The notes under the pieces were generated by a model. That model had not been told where the DNA came from and made no database searches. It saw nothing but the letters and a program-made list of their open reading frames with translations. Below are positions 12,085 to 22,832 of a stretch of 64,000 bases of DNA, one piece after another (the stretch's first letter is position 1; each line of letters starts with the position of its first letter). The stretch covers positions 153,541,714 to 153,605,713 of the forward strand of contig NC_061115.1 in the NCBI RefSeq assembly GCF_002878395.1, given 5' to 3'. The stretch is from Capsicum annuum. Its lineage: Eukaryota; Streptophyta; Magnoliopsida; Solanales; Solanaceae. The translations under genes and the position numbers were made by a program.

Positions 12085-12101
12085 CCCCCCCCCCCCCCCC
12101 C
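12085..12101 (+). repeat. Run of 17 cytosines
   Basis: A pure C17 tract stands in very AT-rich surroundings. Runs like this are mutable and its length may be uncertain in the assembly. Confidence 0.95.
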
Positions 12102-12345
12102 ATGATAAAAACATTAGTTTTCTTGTAAGTAGATGCTTCCAACGTTCATTTACAATCCTCATTGTAACATCAGAGTACATAACTGAAAAAGAAAAATGTA
12201 ATATGATTAATATATCTAAAAATTTGAAGTATGACGTAAAGTCTTTAAGCAGATTAATACGTAGGTATATTACAGATACAACTTTTTAAAAAAATTTAGA
12301 ATATATACATATAAATTATCATTTCGAATACGACTAGATGATTCA

Positions 12346-12531
12346 TTACCTAATATGAATAGATGATTCAACTCGACATATACCATTATCATAGTAGATA
12401 CGAATAGATGATTCATTACCATCAACACCATAGCGTACATCGATTGATTTTTGAGCTTCATCAATGTCTAATTCACAGCAACTGTCGAAATCAACCTCAA
12501 ATACGTTACTGATTCTGCGACAGCAATTCCT
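12346..12531 (-). pseudogene. Unrecognised 61-codon frame, MULE debris candidate
   Basis: On the minus strand an open frame bounded by TGA (12532-12534) and TAA (12346-12348) has a composition more protein-like than its surroundings, rich in D, E, S, I and C, with V-E-S-S-I-H-I-R just before the stop. A repeated ~22-bp motif (gaatagatgattca) lies inside. It lies 320 bp upstream of the zinc-knuckle scrap on the same strand. I do not recognise a family, and it has no Met-led start worth naming. It may be part of the same decayed transposase or nothing. Confidence 0.2.
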
Positions 12532-12972
12532 TCACTTTTGTACTTAACATATTTTATTTCAGATTTTCATTCACCAGAGTGTCTCAAAAGAATTGCACTA
12601 TTCATCTTTTTGAATATAAATAAATTCAATTCTTTTTTAAAGAGATCATAAATCAGTGATTACATTGTTTGTGATTTCTATTATTTGATTAATTTTTTTA
12701 ATGTATTGTTGTTTTCAAAATTTGAAATAGTATAGTTGTTGCACAAATTAAGAAAAGCAATAAATCATCATTAATGTTGTTGTTTTAACTATGTGCTAAA
12801 TAGAAGGAAGATCAGTTAATTTACTATTAAAACGTCCTAATTAGATTTTCATATACATAGAATCTTATGTATATAACGGTTGAGTTATGTATATTAATCG
12901 GTAGAGAGAACAAATTAATTAAGAAGATGGGAGAGAAGGTAATTATGTTTAACAGGGTTGGGATTTATGTCA

Positions 12973-13030
12973 TCTATAATATATTAAAAGTGTGAAGGCC
13001 CTTAGAAAAGTCATTTGAACTTTTTACCCT
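12973..13030 (+). mobile_element. Candidate Helitron 5' terminus
   Basis: TCTATAATATATTAAAAGTG follows an A, the pattern seen at the 5' ends of many plant non-autonomous Helitrons (TC start, then 'tatattaaaag'). I did not find a convincing 3' end (hairpin plus CTRR), so extent and identity are open. Confidence 0.3.
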
Positions 13031-14549
13031 TCATTAGAAATCCCCGCAATAGATAAAATCATCTTTTAACTTTTCTTTTTTTCAAAATATTATCTAATTT
13101 TATTAGATTAATTAATTAATTTATGAGTTCTTTTAAATGTATGATTTATTAGGAACGAAATTTGTTTAAGTATAACATTCATGTAATATTCTTTAATTTA
13201 GGTAAATCAATTTTCCTTTCCTATTTTAATAAGGATGTGTGGTAGAGATGTGGAAATTAGTTAGTTAGTTTTTTTTCTTACTTTATTAATTCCTTCCATA
13301 TTTTAGAATTAGTTAATTAGTCTTTTTCAAAAACAAAAAGTTAGAGTCTTTTACTTATTTTATTTTTTCTTTTCCTATTTTAATATGAAGGCGCTTCTTA
13401 TTTTAGCAACTGACTCTCAAATTTGATATTTTAATTTGCAATGAATTCTATGATACAATCTACATATGTCTCTTTTCATAATTTTTTGCAATATATTGTC
13501 TAGATTTTATTTGTATTATTTTTTATTTTTAATGAATGTATTTTGCATATAATTTATAATTTGATTCTGTTGTAAAGATTATGTTTAATTGTATTGTTCT
13601 GATAACGCGATCATATTGTAGTTTCTGTTATGCTATCATCTGGTATTTTTTTCGTTTAATACAGGTGGTAAATAAAATATTTGGTCAGACTTTGACAAAT
13701 TTTTTATGTAAAGAATATAGTTTAATCGATTGAATCTTAAAATTCGAAAGGAGACGGAGAGAGTATATGTTTTTTCTTTTTGCTTCGTATATTATATGTA
13801 GAATTGGGTTCTTATACCAAGCATTCTTCTAAATTAGTCTGTTCTCATTACGTCTATCAATTTTTTTTTACAAGATTTCAAGGAATATTATGCGTATTAA
13901 AATTTTAAAAATCAGCATGGTAGTATAAGTTTACTTGAAAAATATTATAGGTAATTAGATAGCTGGATCACTATACAATAATAGTGGCAAAAAAAAGTTG
14001 ATTATATTTTAGCGCATATTGTTAATGAATTCAACAAATTAATGCGATAGTTTGATGGATAACTTATGGATCATAGAAGAGGAATATCGGGGGTAGCCTT
14101 CTACTTTGTATCTATTGTAGGTTCGGCTAACACTATACCTTTATAATGAATTCAAAAATTTGATATTTCTTAATTTAATTAAGTTATAGTTGTGTCATAT
14201 GAACGTACCCAAGTTTTAATTCCACACCTTTCTTTCTTACTTGTGTAAATTTTTATGCATCCAAAAATAAATCCATCCATGTTGGCTTAAGAATATTTTT
14301 TTCATTCAGTGTTTTAGAAGTATAGTTATATATATAAAGCAATTAAAATAACTATATTCTTTTTATATTTATTGTAATTGACTAATAGTGCATGTACACT
14401 TGACTAGTTTATACAAAAATATATGGCTAAATAATGTTGTCTTCTAGAAGCTTTAAGATAGGAATTGGGCCAAATAAATATTGGCAGCCTAATGCGTGAG
14501 AAATCCAATGATTAAGAGGTCCACCTGAGCAATTCTAATGTTGTAAGCA
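13031..14549. other. Low-copy AT-rich stretch without a gene
   Basis: Short poly-T and AT-rich runs only. I see no frame, RNA gene or element boundary that I can support. Confidence 0.55.
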
Positions 14550-14618
14550 TCCACCAGCAAATTGACAAAGGGGAACCAACTTGCAGATCATTTGGCCAAT
14601 GTTGCGCTCGTAAGGTGA
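14550..14618 (+). pseudogene. LINE RNase H scrap
   Basis: A 22-codon frame contains K-G-N-Q-L-A-D-H-L-A-N-V-A-L before TGA. The x-G-N-x-x-A-D-x-L-A-N-x-A pattern is the last conserved block of the RNase H domain carried by plant LINE elements and related reverse transcriptases. Upstream sequence is not readable as RT, so only the tail is left. Confidence 0.45.
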
Positions 14619-14782
14619 ATTAGATGTAGTCAGAGGCGTCTCGATAAAATTAATGGCTTAAAATTAAATTTTAATATGAGACCTTAAATATATATAAATA
14701 TATATATGTAAAAATAATATTATAATAATTTAAAGTTTTTCTTAGTTCTTGCATATTAGTTGTTTAATTTTTACTGTAGTAG

Positions 14783-14888
14783 TGTTGAAGATATGTCTCA
14801 AAAATAAAGTAGAAGTAGATAACTATTAATAGTTTTAAATTATTAAAATTCTCTATTATTTCCTTAATTTCAAAGCTAAAAATCTATA
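14783..14888 (+). mobile_element. Putative 5' LTR remnant, copia element
   Basis: TGTTGAAGATATG at 14783 resembles a copia LTR start, and 'aaaatctata' ends two bases before a PBS-like sequence. At about 106 bp it is short for an LTR, so it is probably truncated or internally deleted. No matching 3' LTR was found downstream. Confidence 0.4.
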
Positions 14889-14890
14889 AT

Positions 14891-14904
14891 TGGTATCTAG
14901 AGCC
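14891..14904 (+). promoter_or_regulatory. Primer binding site-like sequence, copia element
   Basis: TGGTATCTAGAGCC is one substitution from the initiator tRNA-Met PBS TGGTATCAGAGCC plus one inserted base, and lies 27 bases before the gag start. Confidence 0.7.
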
Positions 14905-14930
14905 ATTTTCTTGAGAGATTTGCGATTGAG

Positions 14931-15790
14931 ATGAATTATGAAAATAACTTTTCCCAAATAGCTCCTCTTGTATTTGATGGTGAGAATTACCAACTTTCGG
15001 CAGTAAGAATGGAGACTTATCTTGAAGCTTTAGATCTTTGGGAGGTCGTGGAGGAGGATTTTGATGTTCTTCTGTTGCTCGATAATCCCACGGTGGCCTA
15101 GATCAAAAGCCAAAAAGAAAAGAAAATCAGAAAATCAAAGGCAAAAGGATCTTTGTTTGCTAGTACGTTTCTAATAATTTTCACAAGAATTATGACCCTT
15201 AAATCAGCAAAATAAATTTGAGATTATCTGAAGGAAGAATATACAAGAGATGAAAGAATACGGGGTATGAAGGTATTAAATCCAATAAAAAAAATTGAAT
15301 TGGAAAAGATGAAGGAATCTGAGACCGTTAAAGAGTACTCAGACCGACTTCTTAAAATTGTTAACAAGGTAAGATTGCTTGACACAAAATATAAAGATTC
15401 AAGAATTATTGAAAAAATTCTCTTTACAGTGCATGAAAGATACAAAATGTCAATAACTACATTGAAAAACACAAACGACCTGTCCAACATTACTTTGGCA
15501 GAATTGTTAAATACATTGCAGAGCAAAGGAGGCTTATGAGACAGGATGGTATGGTTGAAGGATCTTTGACAGTCAACCACAAGACTCAAAGCAAAGGTAA
15601 TAATTCAAGAAAATACTACGCACTTTGCCAGCACTGTGGCAAAATAGGTCATCCTCCATTTAAATATTGGAAGAGACCAGACACACAATGCAAGATCTAA
15701 GATCAACTTAGCCACGAATCTGTGATTTGCAAAAATAAATCTCAAAAATATCAAGCAGATACCCAATCACCAAAGAAGAAGAAGAAGATC
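14931..15790 (+). pseudogene. Ty1/copia gag (UBN2 type), broken
   Basis: The frame opens with ATG at 14931 and stays the same to a TGA at 15537-15539, apart from in-frame stops near 15099 and around 15210. The N-terminus reads like a copia gag (P-L-V-F-D-G-E-N-Y, then M-E-T-Y-L-E-A-L-D-L-W-E-V-V); the middle (M-K-E-S-E-T-V-K-E-Y-S-D-R-L) is the UBN2 core. A frameshift follows, and the new frame carries a zinc knuckle C-Q-H-C-G-K-I-G-H-x4-Y in which the last Cys is Tyr. A second Cys-rich stretch (H-E-S-V-I-C-K-N-K) follows. Gag would package the element's RNA in cytoplasmic particles. With stops, a frameshift and a lost zinc ligand it cannot work. Confidence 0.85.
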
Positions 15791-15797
15791 ACTATTT

Positions 15798-16013
15798 GTG
15801 GCAACATATTCTTCAACCAAGAAATCTAGTTTTTGGATGATTGACAGTGGTTATACAAACCACATGGCATATGGCAAAACTCTTTCTAAAGAGTTTCTGA
15901 CTTTGGAAAATAAGAAAGTCAGAATGGGTAATGGTGACTATATTCCTGCAGAAGGAAAAGGGAATATTGCAATCAAAACAATTTCAGGTACAAAAATAAT
16001 TTCAAACTTTTAG
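15798..16013 (+). pseudogene. Ty1/copia protease fragment
   Basis: The 71-residue frame contains W-M-I-D-S-G-Y-T-N-H-M, the copia aspartic-protease active-site block (D-S-G), with Tyr where Cys is usual after the Gly. It ends at TAG about 60 residues after the active site; no integrase or RT follows in 16014-18576. It belongs to the gag remnant just upstream. Confidence 0.85.
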
Positions 16014-16519
16014 GAAAAATTAATCATAATTTATTGGTTTAACTCATACAAGTACTTTTATATATAGTATATCATATTTCAAACCAACACATGAAGTTTT
16101 GTTCTTACTAACAATGGTTTAACTATTTATTGAAAGCATTCAATGTCAAACCACCATCATCAAGATGAATTGTCTTGATTAATTACATAATCTGAAAATT
16201 ATGATCTTAACTCAATTTTATTGAGCAAGCAACTTTATGAATGTCAAACTGAGGGTTGACAATAAACGTACAAGTGATCATCTTATATCGATCCATCTTA
16301 ATAAATCACATAACCGGTGAACGGGTCCATATTCACCTTTTACACTTTTCAGATTTTAGGGAATCCAACCCCAACATTAGTAGGTCCAACCAACTTATCA
16401 TGAGAACACGCAACATTAAAAGTTCATGAAGAAATTTCTAATTCTTCAATATTTGTTTGATAATTAATATGCACATCGGAATGTCATAATCGTTCATGTC
16501 AACTTATGAACTCATTTGT

Positions 16520-16640
16520 ACTAGTAAACTCCAAGTTTACCATGACATGTGCCTTTTACTTTAGTAAACTTCTTGTTTACTGTGACATGAATTTTGTATC
16601 AATAAACAATAAACTCTTAGTTTATTATGGTATGTGATTT
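16520..16640. repeat. Three degenerate ~42-bp repeats with inverted arms
   Basis: Units 'gtaaactccaagtttac', 'gtaaacttcttgtttac' and 'ataaactcttagtttat', each followed by a '-tg-catg' or '-tggtatgtg' phrase, repeat about every 42 bases. Each is itself a short palindrome. Confidence 0.65.
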
Positions 16641-17904
16641 CATCATGCTTGGATAACTTTTTACATTCGTGTTTCCTATCATAGTAACTTGGAGATATTC
16701 AACCTTCCAATTATTCTACCTCTTTTAGAGGTGGATTGTGATATCTTCAAACTAAAAGTATGTTTGAATTTATATACAGTCCCATTCACTTCTAGGATAT
16801 AGATCTGTATTTATAACAATCAAAGTTTTCATTCTCTAGGAAAGAAATATAATCGTGTCTTACATATATCAAATTATGATAGCTTAGAACCTCTTTCAAG
16901 ATATTACTACTTCAAAAATAAATCGAGAAATACATATGATATAGAAAATCTTTCTCTAACATATCTTTCAAAGTATATCAGACTTCAAAGCAATAAAGCT
17001 TTAGAAGCTATGAATCACCACTAAGGTTAACTACTTATGATGATGACAAATATAAACAAATTTAATCATTATAAAATTTATATAGAACAAATTTACTTTC
17101 ATACCTAATTTTCTTTTGCTTTTGCTGAAGCTAGGCAACGTGGAAGATTTGGGTCACAAATTAGTGAGCATATACACTTATTTATTTATTTTCAACAGAC
17201 ACAATATTATATGAACAAAATTAGCATACTTGCACAATAATGTTTATAAACAAAATTAGCATAGTTGTACACCAAGATTTTTTACAATGTAAATTGATTT
17301 CCTCAAACGAACTTCTCCGACAGCGACCTATCTTTGAGATTTTAATCTCGGCGCCGATAAAGTATTATGAAAAATAAAGTAGAGAAAACGAGAGTAGAGA
17401 GAGTAATTCTTATTTCTGTTGTTGAGGGATTGTTGATGGATTGAAAATTTACTCTAGTTTCTCTCTGGAAGATAGATACTTCAAATCTTGATAGATATCA
17501 ATTAGATTTTCATATCTTATCTATATTTTTTTTTATAGATATTCACTATAATGTAAATATATTTATAAGACATATCTAATTTTTATTCGTTATACAAATC
17601 AGTTATTCTTTACTTTTAGGTTCTTATATTTTAGATTAGTAAACTCTATAGTGCCAAGTTAGGACACTTCATAAGTCCTAATTTGATCGCAATTTATTGC
17701 ATATCCATTTCTTTATTCTCTTCAAGTTGTAAACTTTATTTTCGGAACATGAGCTATTAGGTACGCCTAGTAAATTTGATAGGAAAAGATGTTTTTTTCT
17801 CGGGGATAATCCTCTTTTGCCCTCCGATTTGACTTGTCTTTTTACCTTTTAGTGATTACTCGTCGCTCAGAAAAAGAGCTCATGTAATTGTGAGTAGAAG
17901 TAGG

Positions 17905-18094
17905 GTATCAAAAGGGTTCATCTGAAATCTATCGATCGAAAAATTATATTATATATAAAAAATAGTTATACTATACATATAGGGTTGACATTTTTAATAT
18001 ATAGTACATATTAAAATTTTTTATCTTTTTCATATCTTTACTTCTTTATAATTTGAACTCCCTTAGTAAAAAATCTTGACTCCATTACTATAAT
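17905..18094 (-). repeat. Degenerate interspersed repeat common in Solanaceae
   Basis: From memory, plant genomes carry a short non-autonomous element whose end reads like 'ttgaactcccttagtaaaaa-tc-tgactcc--tactg' and whose body contains 'gggttcatctgaa'. Both phrases are here, in the right order, at 18052-18092 and 17915-17930. I infer a decayed copy; family name not assigned. Confidence 0.4.
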
Positions 18095-19035
18095 TAATAA
18101 ACACAGGCTAAAATCTCAAACGGTCTTTTCTAGAGAAAGTGTTGGTGATTTTGAGTTGTTATAGATGAAGAATGCTTGGTTTAGTAAGTTGCATGTCGTT
18201 TTGGCTAAAATGAACAAGTTAATATAAGGAAAGAGAAATTTAAGCAATTTTTATATTTTTAACGACGTATATTGACCAATATTATAACATTAAGGGTATA
18301 TATTGAATATAATAATGCATATTCATTAAAAAAATAAAAATTGAATCAATTTTCCCAGTAGGCCCTGGGTAATCCCTTGATCACCAAAATCCATTAACCT
18401 GTAGCTTACAAAGAGATGGATGATGCATCCTCGCCACAGATTTGCAACTGCAAAACCAAACGAAACCTACTATATAGGGGTTTTATACAACAAAGTCTAT
18501 ACTCAGATCGTTAATAATATACTATGCTTCAAGGCTTAAGCATATTCATTCAAATTTTACAAATATAACTTTGTATTATGGCTGTCAAGTGGGCTACCCG
18601 GCCCTCTTAAATAAACCGGCCCGGTTTGACCCGGCCCGGTAAGCCTTAGGGCTTTAGGGTTTCGGGTCCTGTGCCGGGTAGTTTTTTAATTTGGACCCGG
18701 TTAACCCGGCTCGGACCGGTTAATTTTTTTTTTTTGTATAAATTAGTATATAACTATACAAATATATGTTGTAATGTATATATATTATAGTATATTTCAT
18801 TTAAAGTATACAATAGAGTGTATATATATGTGAATAGATCTTCTATAGATGTGTATATTTAACGTATACATGTGTATATGTTTTATAAATTAGTATATAA
18901 CTATACAAGTATATATTGTAATGTATATATATTATAGTATATTTCATTTAAAGTATTACATATGCATAGAATAGAGTGTATATATGTGAATAGATCTTCT
19001 ATAGACATATATATTTAACGTATACATGTGTATAT

Positions 19036-19106
19036 GTTTTATAAATTAGTATATACATTACAATATATATTTGTATAGTTATATACTAATTTATAAAACA
19101 TATACA
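19036..19106. repeat. Large palindrome abutting assembly gap
   Basis: 'tatatgttttataaattagtatat' of the minisatellite is followed, about 20-25 bases later, by its reverse complement, ending at the first base of the N run. All other units are in one direction. It is either a real inversion or a misassembly at the gap edge. Confidence 0.8.
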
Positions 19107-19206
19107 NNNNNNNNNNNNNNNNNNNNNNNNNNNNNNNNNNNNNNNNNNNNNNNNNNNNNNNNNNNNNNNNNNNNNNNNNNNNNNNNNNNNNNNNNNNNNN
19201 NNNNNN
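19107..19206. other. Assembly gap (100 N)
   Basis: A gap of exactly 100 N, the usual placeholder for unknown length, falls inside the minisatellite. Confidence 0.99.
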
Positions 19207-19771
19207 TATTATAGTATATTTCATTTCAAGTATTACATATACATAGAATAGAGTGTATATATGTGAATAGATCTTCTATAGACGTGTATATTTAACTTAT
19301 ACATGTGTATATATTTTATAAATTAGTATATAACTATACAAATATATATTGTAATGTATATATATATTGTAGTATATCTCATTTAAAGTATTACATATAC
19401 ATAGAGTAGAGTGTATATATGTGAATAGATCTTCTATAGACATGTATATTTAACGTATTCATGTGTTTATGTTTTATAAATTACTATATAACTATGCAAA
19501 TATATATTGTAATGTATAACTTTATAGCATATTTCATTTAAAGTATTACATATACATAGAATAGAGTGTATATATGTGAATAGATCTTCTATAGACGTGT
19601 ATATTTAACGTATACATGTGTATATGTTTTATAAATTAGTAAATAACTATACAAATATATTTTGTAATGTATATATATTATTGTATATTTCATTTAAAGT
19701 ATTACATATACATAGAATAGAGTGTATATATGTGAATAGATCTTCTATAGACATATATATTTAACGTATAC

Positions 19772-19871
19772 NNNNNNNNNNNNNNNNNNNNNNNNNNNNN
19801 NNNNNNNNNNNNNNNNNNNNNNNNNNNNNNNNNNNNNNNNNNNNNNNNNNNNNNNNNNNNNNNNNNNNNNN
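19772..19871. other. Assembly gap (100 N)
   Basis: A second placeholder gap inside the same minisatellite; the array is likely longer than shown. Confidence 0.99.
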
Positions 19872-20334
19872 TGTATATATATATATATTGTAGTATATTT
19901 TATTTAAACTTTAAAGTTTAAAGTAGTATATATATATTTGGATGGTGCGTATATATGTGTAATTGTGTATATGTGTATATATTTTTTAAATGCTAATGTA
20001 GTATATACTATATATATAGTGTATATATATTGTTTAACGTATTTATAATGTATATAAGTGGATATATATAATGTATATTGAAAAAAAGTTTTTTTTAAAA
20101 TATTTTTGACCGGGTTTGACCGATTTTTTAATCGGGTTTGACCGGGTTTAGGTGGGTTTGATCGGATTGGATTTAGTGGGCCGGGTTAGGATTGTTTTTT
20201 ATTTTTTAACTGTTAGGCCCAGCCCAGCCCACTTAGATCCCAACCCGGACCTGGCCCGAACCCGGCCCGATTAAATAACATGGGCTGATTTCGGGTTGGC
20301 CCGGCCCGGCCCACTTGACAGTCATACTTTGTAT

Positions 20335-20692
20335 ATTCATAATTACACAACTCCATTGTCTATGAAGGTATTATTATAAGTTATAACTCATTATACAAAA
20401 GAAAAATTATGTGAATTGCCGAATAGTTTTTATCCCTAAATAACAAAAAAACCGTCGTTAATCCAAACCTAATGATATTAGCCACGAATTCTAAAAATAA
20501 ATAAATTATTAGTTGCAAATTATTTAGCGATAGACTAGGGAAGGATTTTATACCTAATTCTACCTCTCTTTTTTTTTTTCTTTTTTATAGTGACTCTTAT
20601 ATATCACTAGAGAACTCTATGCTACAAGAATTTCATTTCCATACCTCAGAGTAAAGATAATTATTATAATTCCTATTCAAGTCACTTTCCGA
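20335..20692. other. Downstream region of the ERF pseudogene
   Basis: AT-rich sequence with a poly-T run near 20569-20583. On the minus strand this is the 3' side of the ERF copy. I see no other gene. Confidence 0.5.
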
Positions 20693-21137
20693 TTACAAAC
20701 ATGGATCTCTTCCTGCGATTTCCTTCAGTTCCGGCAGTTCTATTTCCTCCCAAAAATCATCACTACAGCAACAATCTTCATCATTTTTTTCCTTCACAAT
20801 TTCCTCATTCGCTAGCTGCCATTGCTGCTGCTGCCTGAATATCTCTGTGCCCGAAAGTAACCGGCCACGGTAATCGCTCTATTTCATCAGGGAAATTCAA
20901 TTGTGCGTTACATCCCTTGAGGCAATAAGCGGAGACGTCATAAGCTCTAGCGGCCATTTCGGGCGATGAAAAAGAGCCTAGCCAAATGCGTGATTATTTT
21001 CTTGGTTCTCGAATTTCGGACACCCATTTACCCCATCGTCGTCTTCGAACGCCGTGATAATTTGGGTGTCTTGTGCTTTCCGATATGGTTTTGCTATTGT
21101 TATTATTATTGTATGGCGGTGATTTTCTTTGTTCCAT
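20693..21137 (-). pseudogene. AP2/ERF transcription factor pseudogene (intronless)
   Basis: On the minus strand ATG at 21135-21137 opens a frame with an Asn-rich N-terminus followed from about residue 26 by an AP2/ERF DNA-binding domain: [20 protein letters not shown], then [17 protein letters not shown] and a final L-N-F-P-D-E. The residues suggest the DREB-like side of the family (W-V-S-E-I-R-E-P). After an Ala-rich stretch the frame shifts by one base and an acidic tail (D-D-F-W-E-E-I-E-L-P-E-L) reaches TAA at 20693-20695. Lesions: TAA at codon 48 (20994-20996) inside the domain, and a one-base insertion before 20805. The 445-bp span fits a normal ~147-residue small ERF otherwise. Such factors bind GCC-box or DRE promoter elements in the nucleus. 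Identity sure; subgroup less so. A sequencing error is possible for the one-base shift. Confidence 0.85.
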
Positions 21138-21482
21138 AGGAAAATAACAAGTGATATTAATTTGCCTTTGAAAGTGTCTTAAATATTTACGTCTGCATGG
21201 GATCTGAGAAATTTCTTTTGTGTTTTAACGAAATTAACCCTTCCAAACAGTGGAGTGCTGTCGTATATGTAAATAAAGGAAATGTTGTGATTCGACTCCT
21301 CTCCATTTCCACTCTCTCCATTTTTTTCAAGTCTCCATTCTGATTAATGACACATGACCTAATTAAATTAAATGACTAAGATTTAATTTATTTCAAACTA
21401 AATTTCTAATCATGATTAATATAATAAATATATTATATCAACTAAAATAGACTGCTTATCCAATATTCTCTCTCGATTATTT
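21138..21482. other. Upstream region of the ERF pseudogene
   Basis: On the minus strand this is the former promoter side. It is AT-rich; I cannot name a TATA box or cis-element with confidence, and see no other gene. Confidence 0.4.
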
Positions 21483-21617
21483 ACAAAATTACCAGAAAAA
21501 TCGACCATATGTGGTCGCTATTCTGAAAATTTTTTATAAACCACCCACAAGTCAATTTTTTAAAATAAATTTAAAAAAGCGACCACATGTAGTCGGTTTT
21601 TCTGGTAATTTTGTGAA
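21483..21617. mobile_element. Small foldback element (MITE-like, ~135 bp)
   Basis: Arms of about 35 bases: 'acaaaattaccagaaaaa' leading to '-atgtggtcgct' on the left, and the reverse complement at 21572-21617. The 55-base loop includes 'aaaccacccacaagtc'. I could not define a target duplication, so the superfamily is open. Confidence 0.6.
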
Positions 21618-21917
21618 AAAAAAAAAAACAGCATATAGCTATGCTACATTCCATCAAACATGTTATACAATACAGCTCACCAATCAACATTTAATATACA
21701 ATCAACCACCATAAGAATACAAACATTAAAAATCAAATTACTTACAAAATTTATCGAGGTTCCAAATCAAAACTACAAAACATACAAAAGACTAAAAACT
21801 ACAGCTCATCATCCGCATCCTCATTCTCAGGCTCACCCATTCTATTATCATTATTTCGTTGATATATCCAGCTATAATCAGGTTCCACCTACACAATCAA
21901 TCAAATTCAAGTAACTA

Positions 21918-22160
21918 GTTCAAGTCACAAAAGTTCACATTTCAAGTACCTACACTTAAACATTTTTAAGTCACTAATTCACTTCACAAGTTACCGAACT
22001 AAACTTAATTTAAAATGAAAAGTTCACATTCCAAGTACCTACACTTAAACACTTTCAAGTCACTAATTCACTTCTCAAGTGACCACACTTAACTAAAATC
22101 AAAACACAAGTTCACATTTCAAGTACCTAAATTCAAAACAAAAGTCACTAATTCATAATT
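21918..22160. repeat. ~90-bp tandem repeat, about 3 units
   Basis: 'agttcacatttcaagtacct' and its variants start near 21930, 22020 and 22108, each followed by 'acacttaaac--tt--aagtcactaattca'. The third unit is shortened. It ends just before the left terminus of the second hAT element. Confidence 0.8.
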
Positions 22161-22832
22161 CAAGTTAAACCTGTCAGACGGGTCAGGTTGACCCGGCCTA
22201 ACCCGGCCCGAATCGGCCCACTTAATAAACCGGCCTGGTTTGACCCGTCCCGGTCAGCCTATGGGCTGTAGGGTACCGGGTCTCGGGCCGGTTATATTTT
22301 TGGTTGGGCCTGGTTAACTCGGCCTGAACCAAGCCCGGTTCAGACCCGCCGATTAACCGACCCGGATAAGGTTTTATTTTTTATTAATTTTGATATTTGG
22401 GCCAAACTAGTCGTTGGCCCAAAGGCTATATAGCCGATTTTGGGTCCAAACGGCTAGTTTGGGTCCATTTATTAAATAAAAAAATTATTTAAAATATTTT
22501 TAATCCCAAAAAAAATTCTATAAATACCCTACACCTTCAAATCATTTTTCACATAATTTTCATTCTCTCAAATCTTATTCTCTCTCAAATCTCAATTCTC
22601 AATTCTCAAATATTCAATATATTTAATTTCCTAAAGTGCTCACTTCAATTTTTTAATTTTGCGATTACAAAGTACGAGTGGAAGTTTCTAAAGTCGCAAC
22701 CTTCGGATACTTCCAAAATTTAGTATTGTTGTTCCATCTCTTACGTTTAATTTTTATTTATTATATTAATTGTTGAATATTTAATTTTATTATATTTGTA
22801 TATTTTAAATTTTTTTAGTTTAATTTATATTA

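Larger units (their letters stand above)
16014..18576. other. No gene seen; mixed repeat debris
   Basis: The first part contains three loose ~40-bp repeats. Around 17280-17700 the sequence is LTR-like in feel but has no definable ends. A degenerate interspersed repeat lies at 17905-18094. I see no supportable coding sequence. Confidence 0.5.
18730..20085. repeat. ~156-bp AT-rich minisatellite inside hAT element
   Basis: The phrase 'tgaatagatcttctatag' recurs at 18831, 18987, 19263, 19422, 19577 and 19733, spacing 155-159 bases where no gap intervenes. Each unit carries 'gtatatgttttataaattag' and 'acatatacatagaatagag'. The same unit family reappears downstream of the transposase in the second hAT element (25490-26064). 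Confidence 0.9.
18577..20326. mobile_element. Non-autonomous hAT element (complete, 1750 bp as assembled)
   Basis: Terminal inverted repeats: left TATGGCTGTCAAGTGGGC at 18577-18594 and, at 20309-20326, its complement with one mismatch. With the 8-bp duplication this is a clean hAT insertion. Both subterminal zones are packed with CCGG/GGCC-rich motifs (18590-18720 and 20105-20310) of the kind hAT transposases bind. The interior has no coding sequence; it is a ~156-bp minisatellite with two 100-N gaps, so true length is unknown. The left end is homologous to the left end of the transposase-bearing element at 22168, which could have mobilised it. Confidence 0.9.
18569..20334. repeat. 8-bp target-site duplication flanking hAT element
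   Basis: CTTTGTAT at 18569-18576 and again at 20327-20334 flank the element exactly outside its inverted termini. Eight bases is the hAT hallmark. Confidence 0.9.

Noticed and set aside
15224..15589. 121-codon open frame on the minus strand
   Set aside because: It is the antisense of the copia gag on the plus strand, which has clear family motifs.
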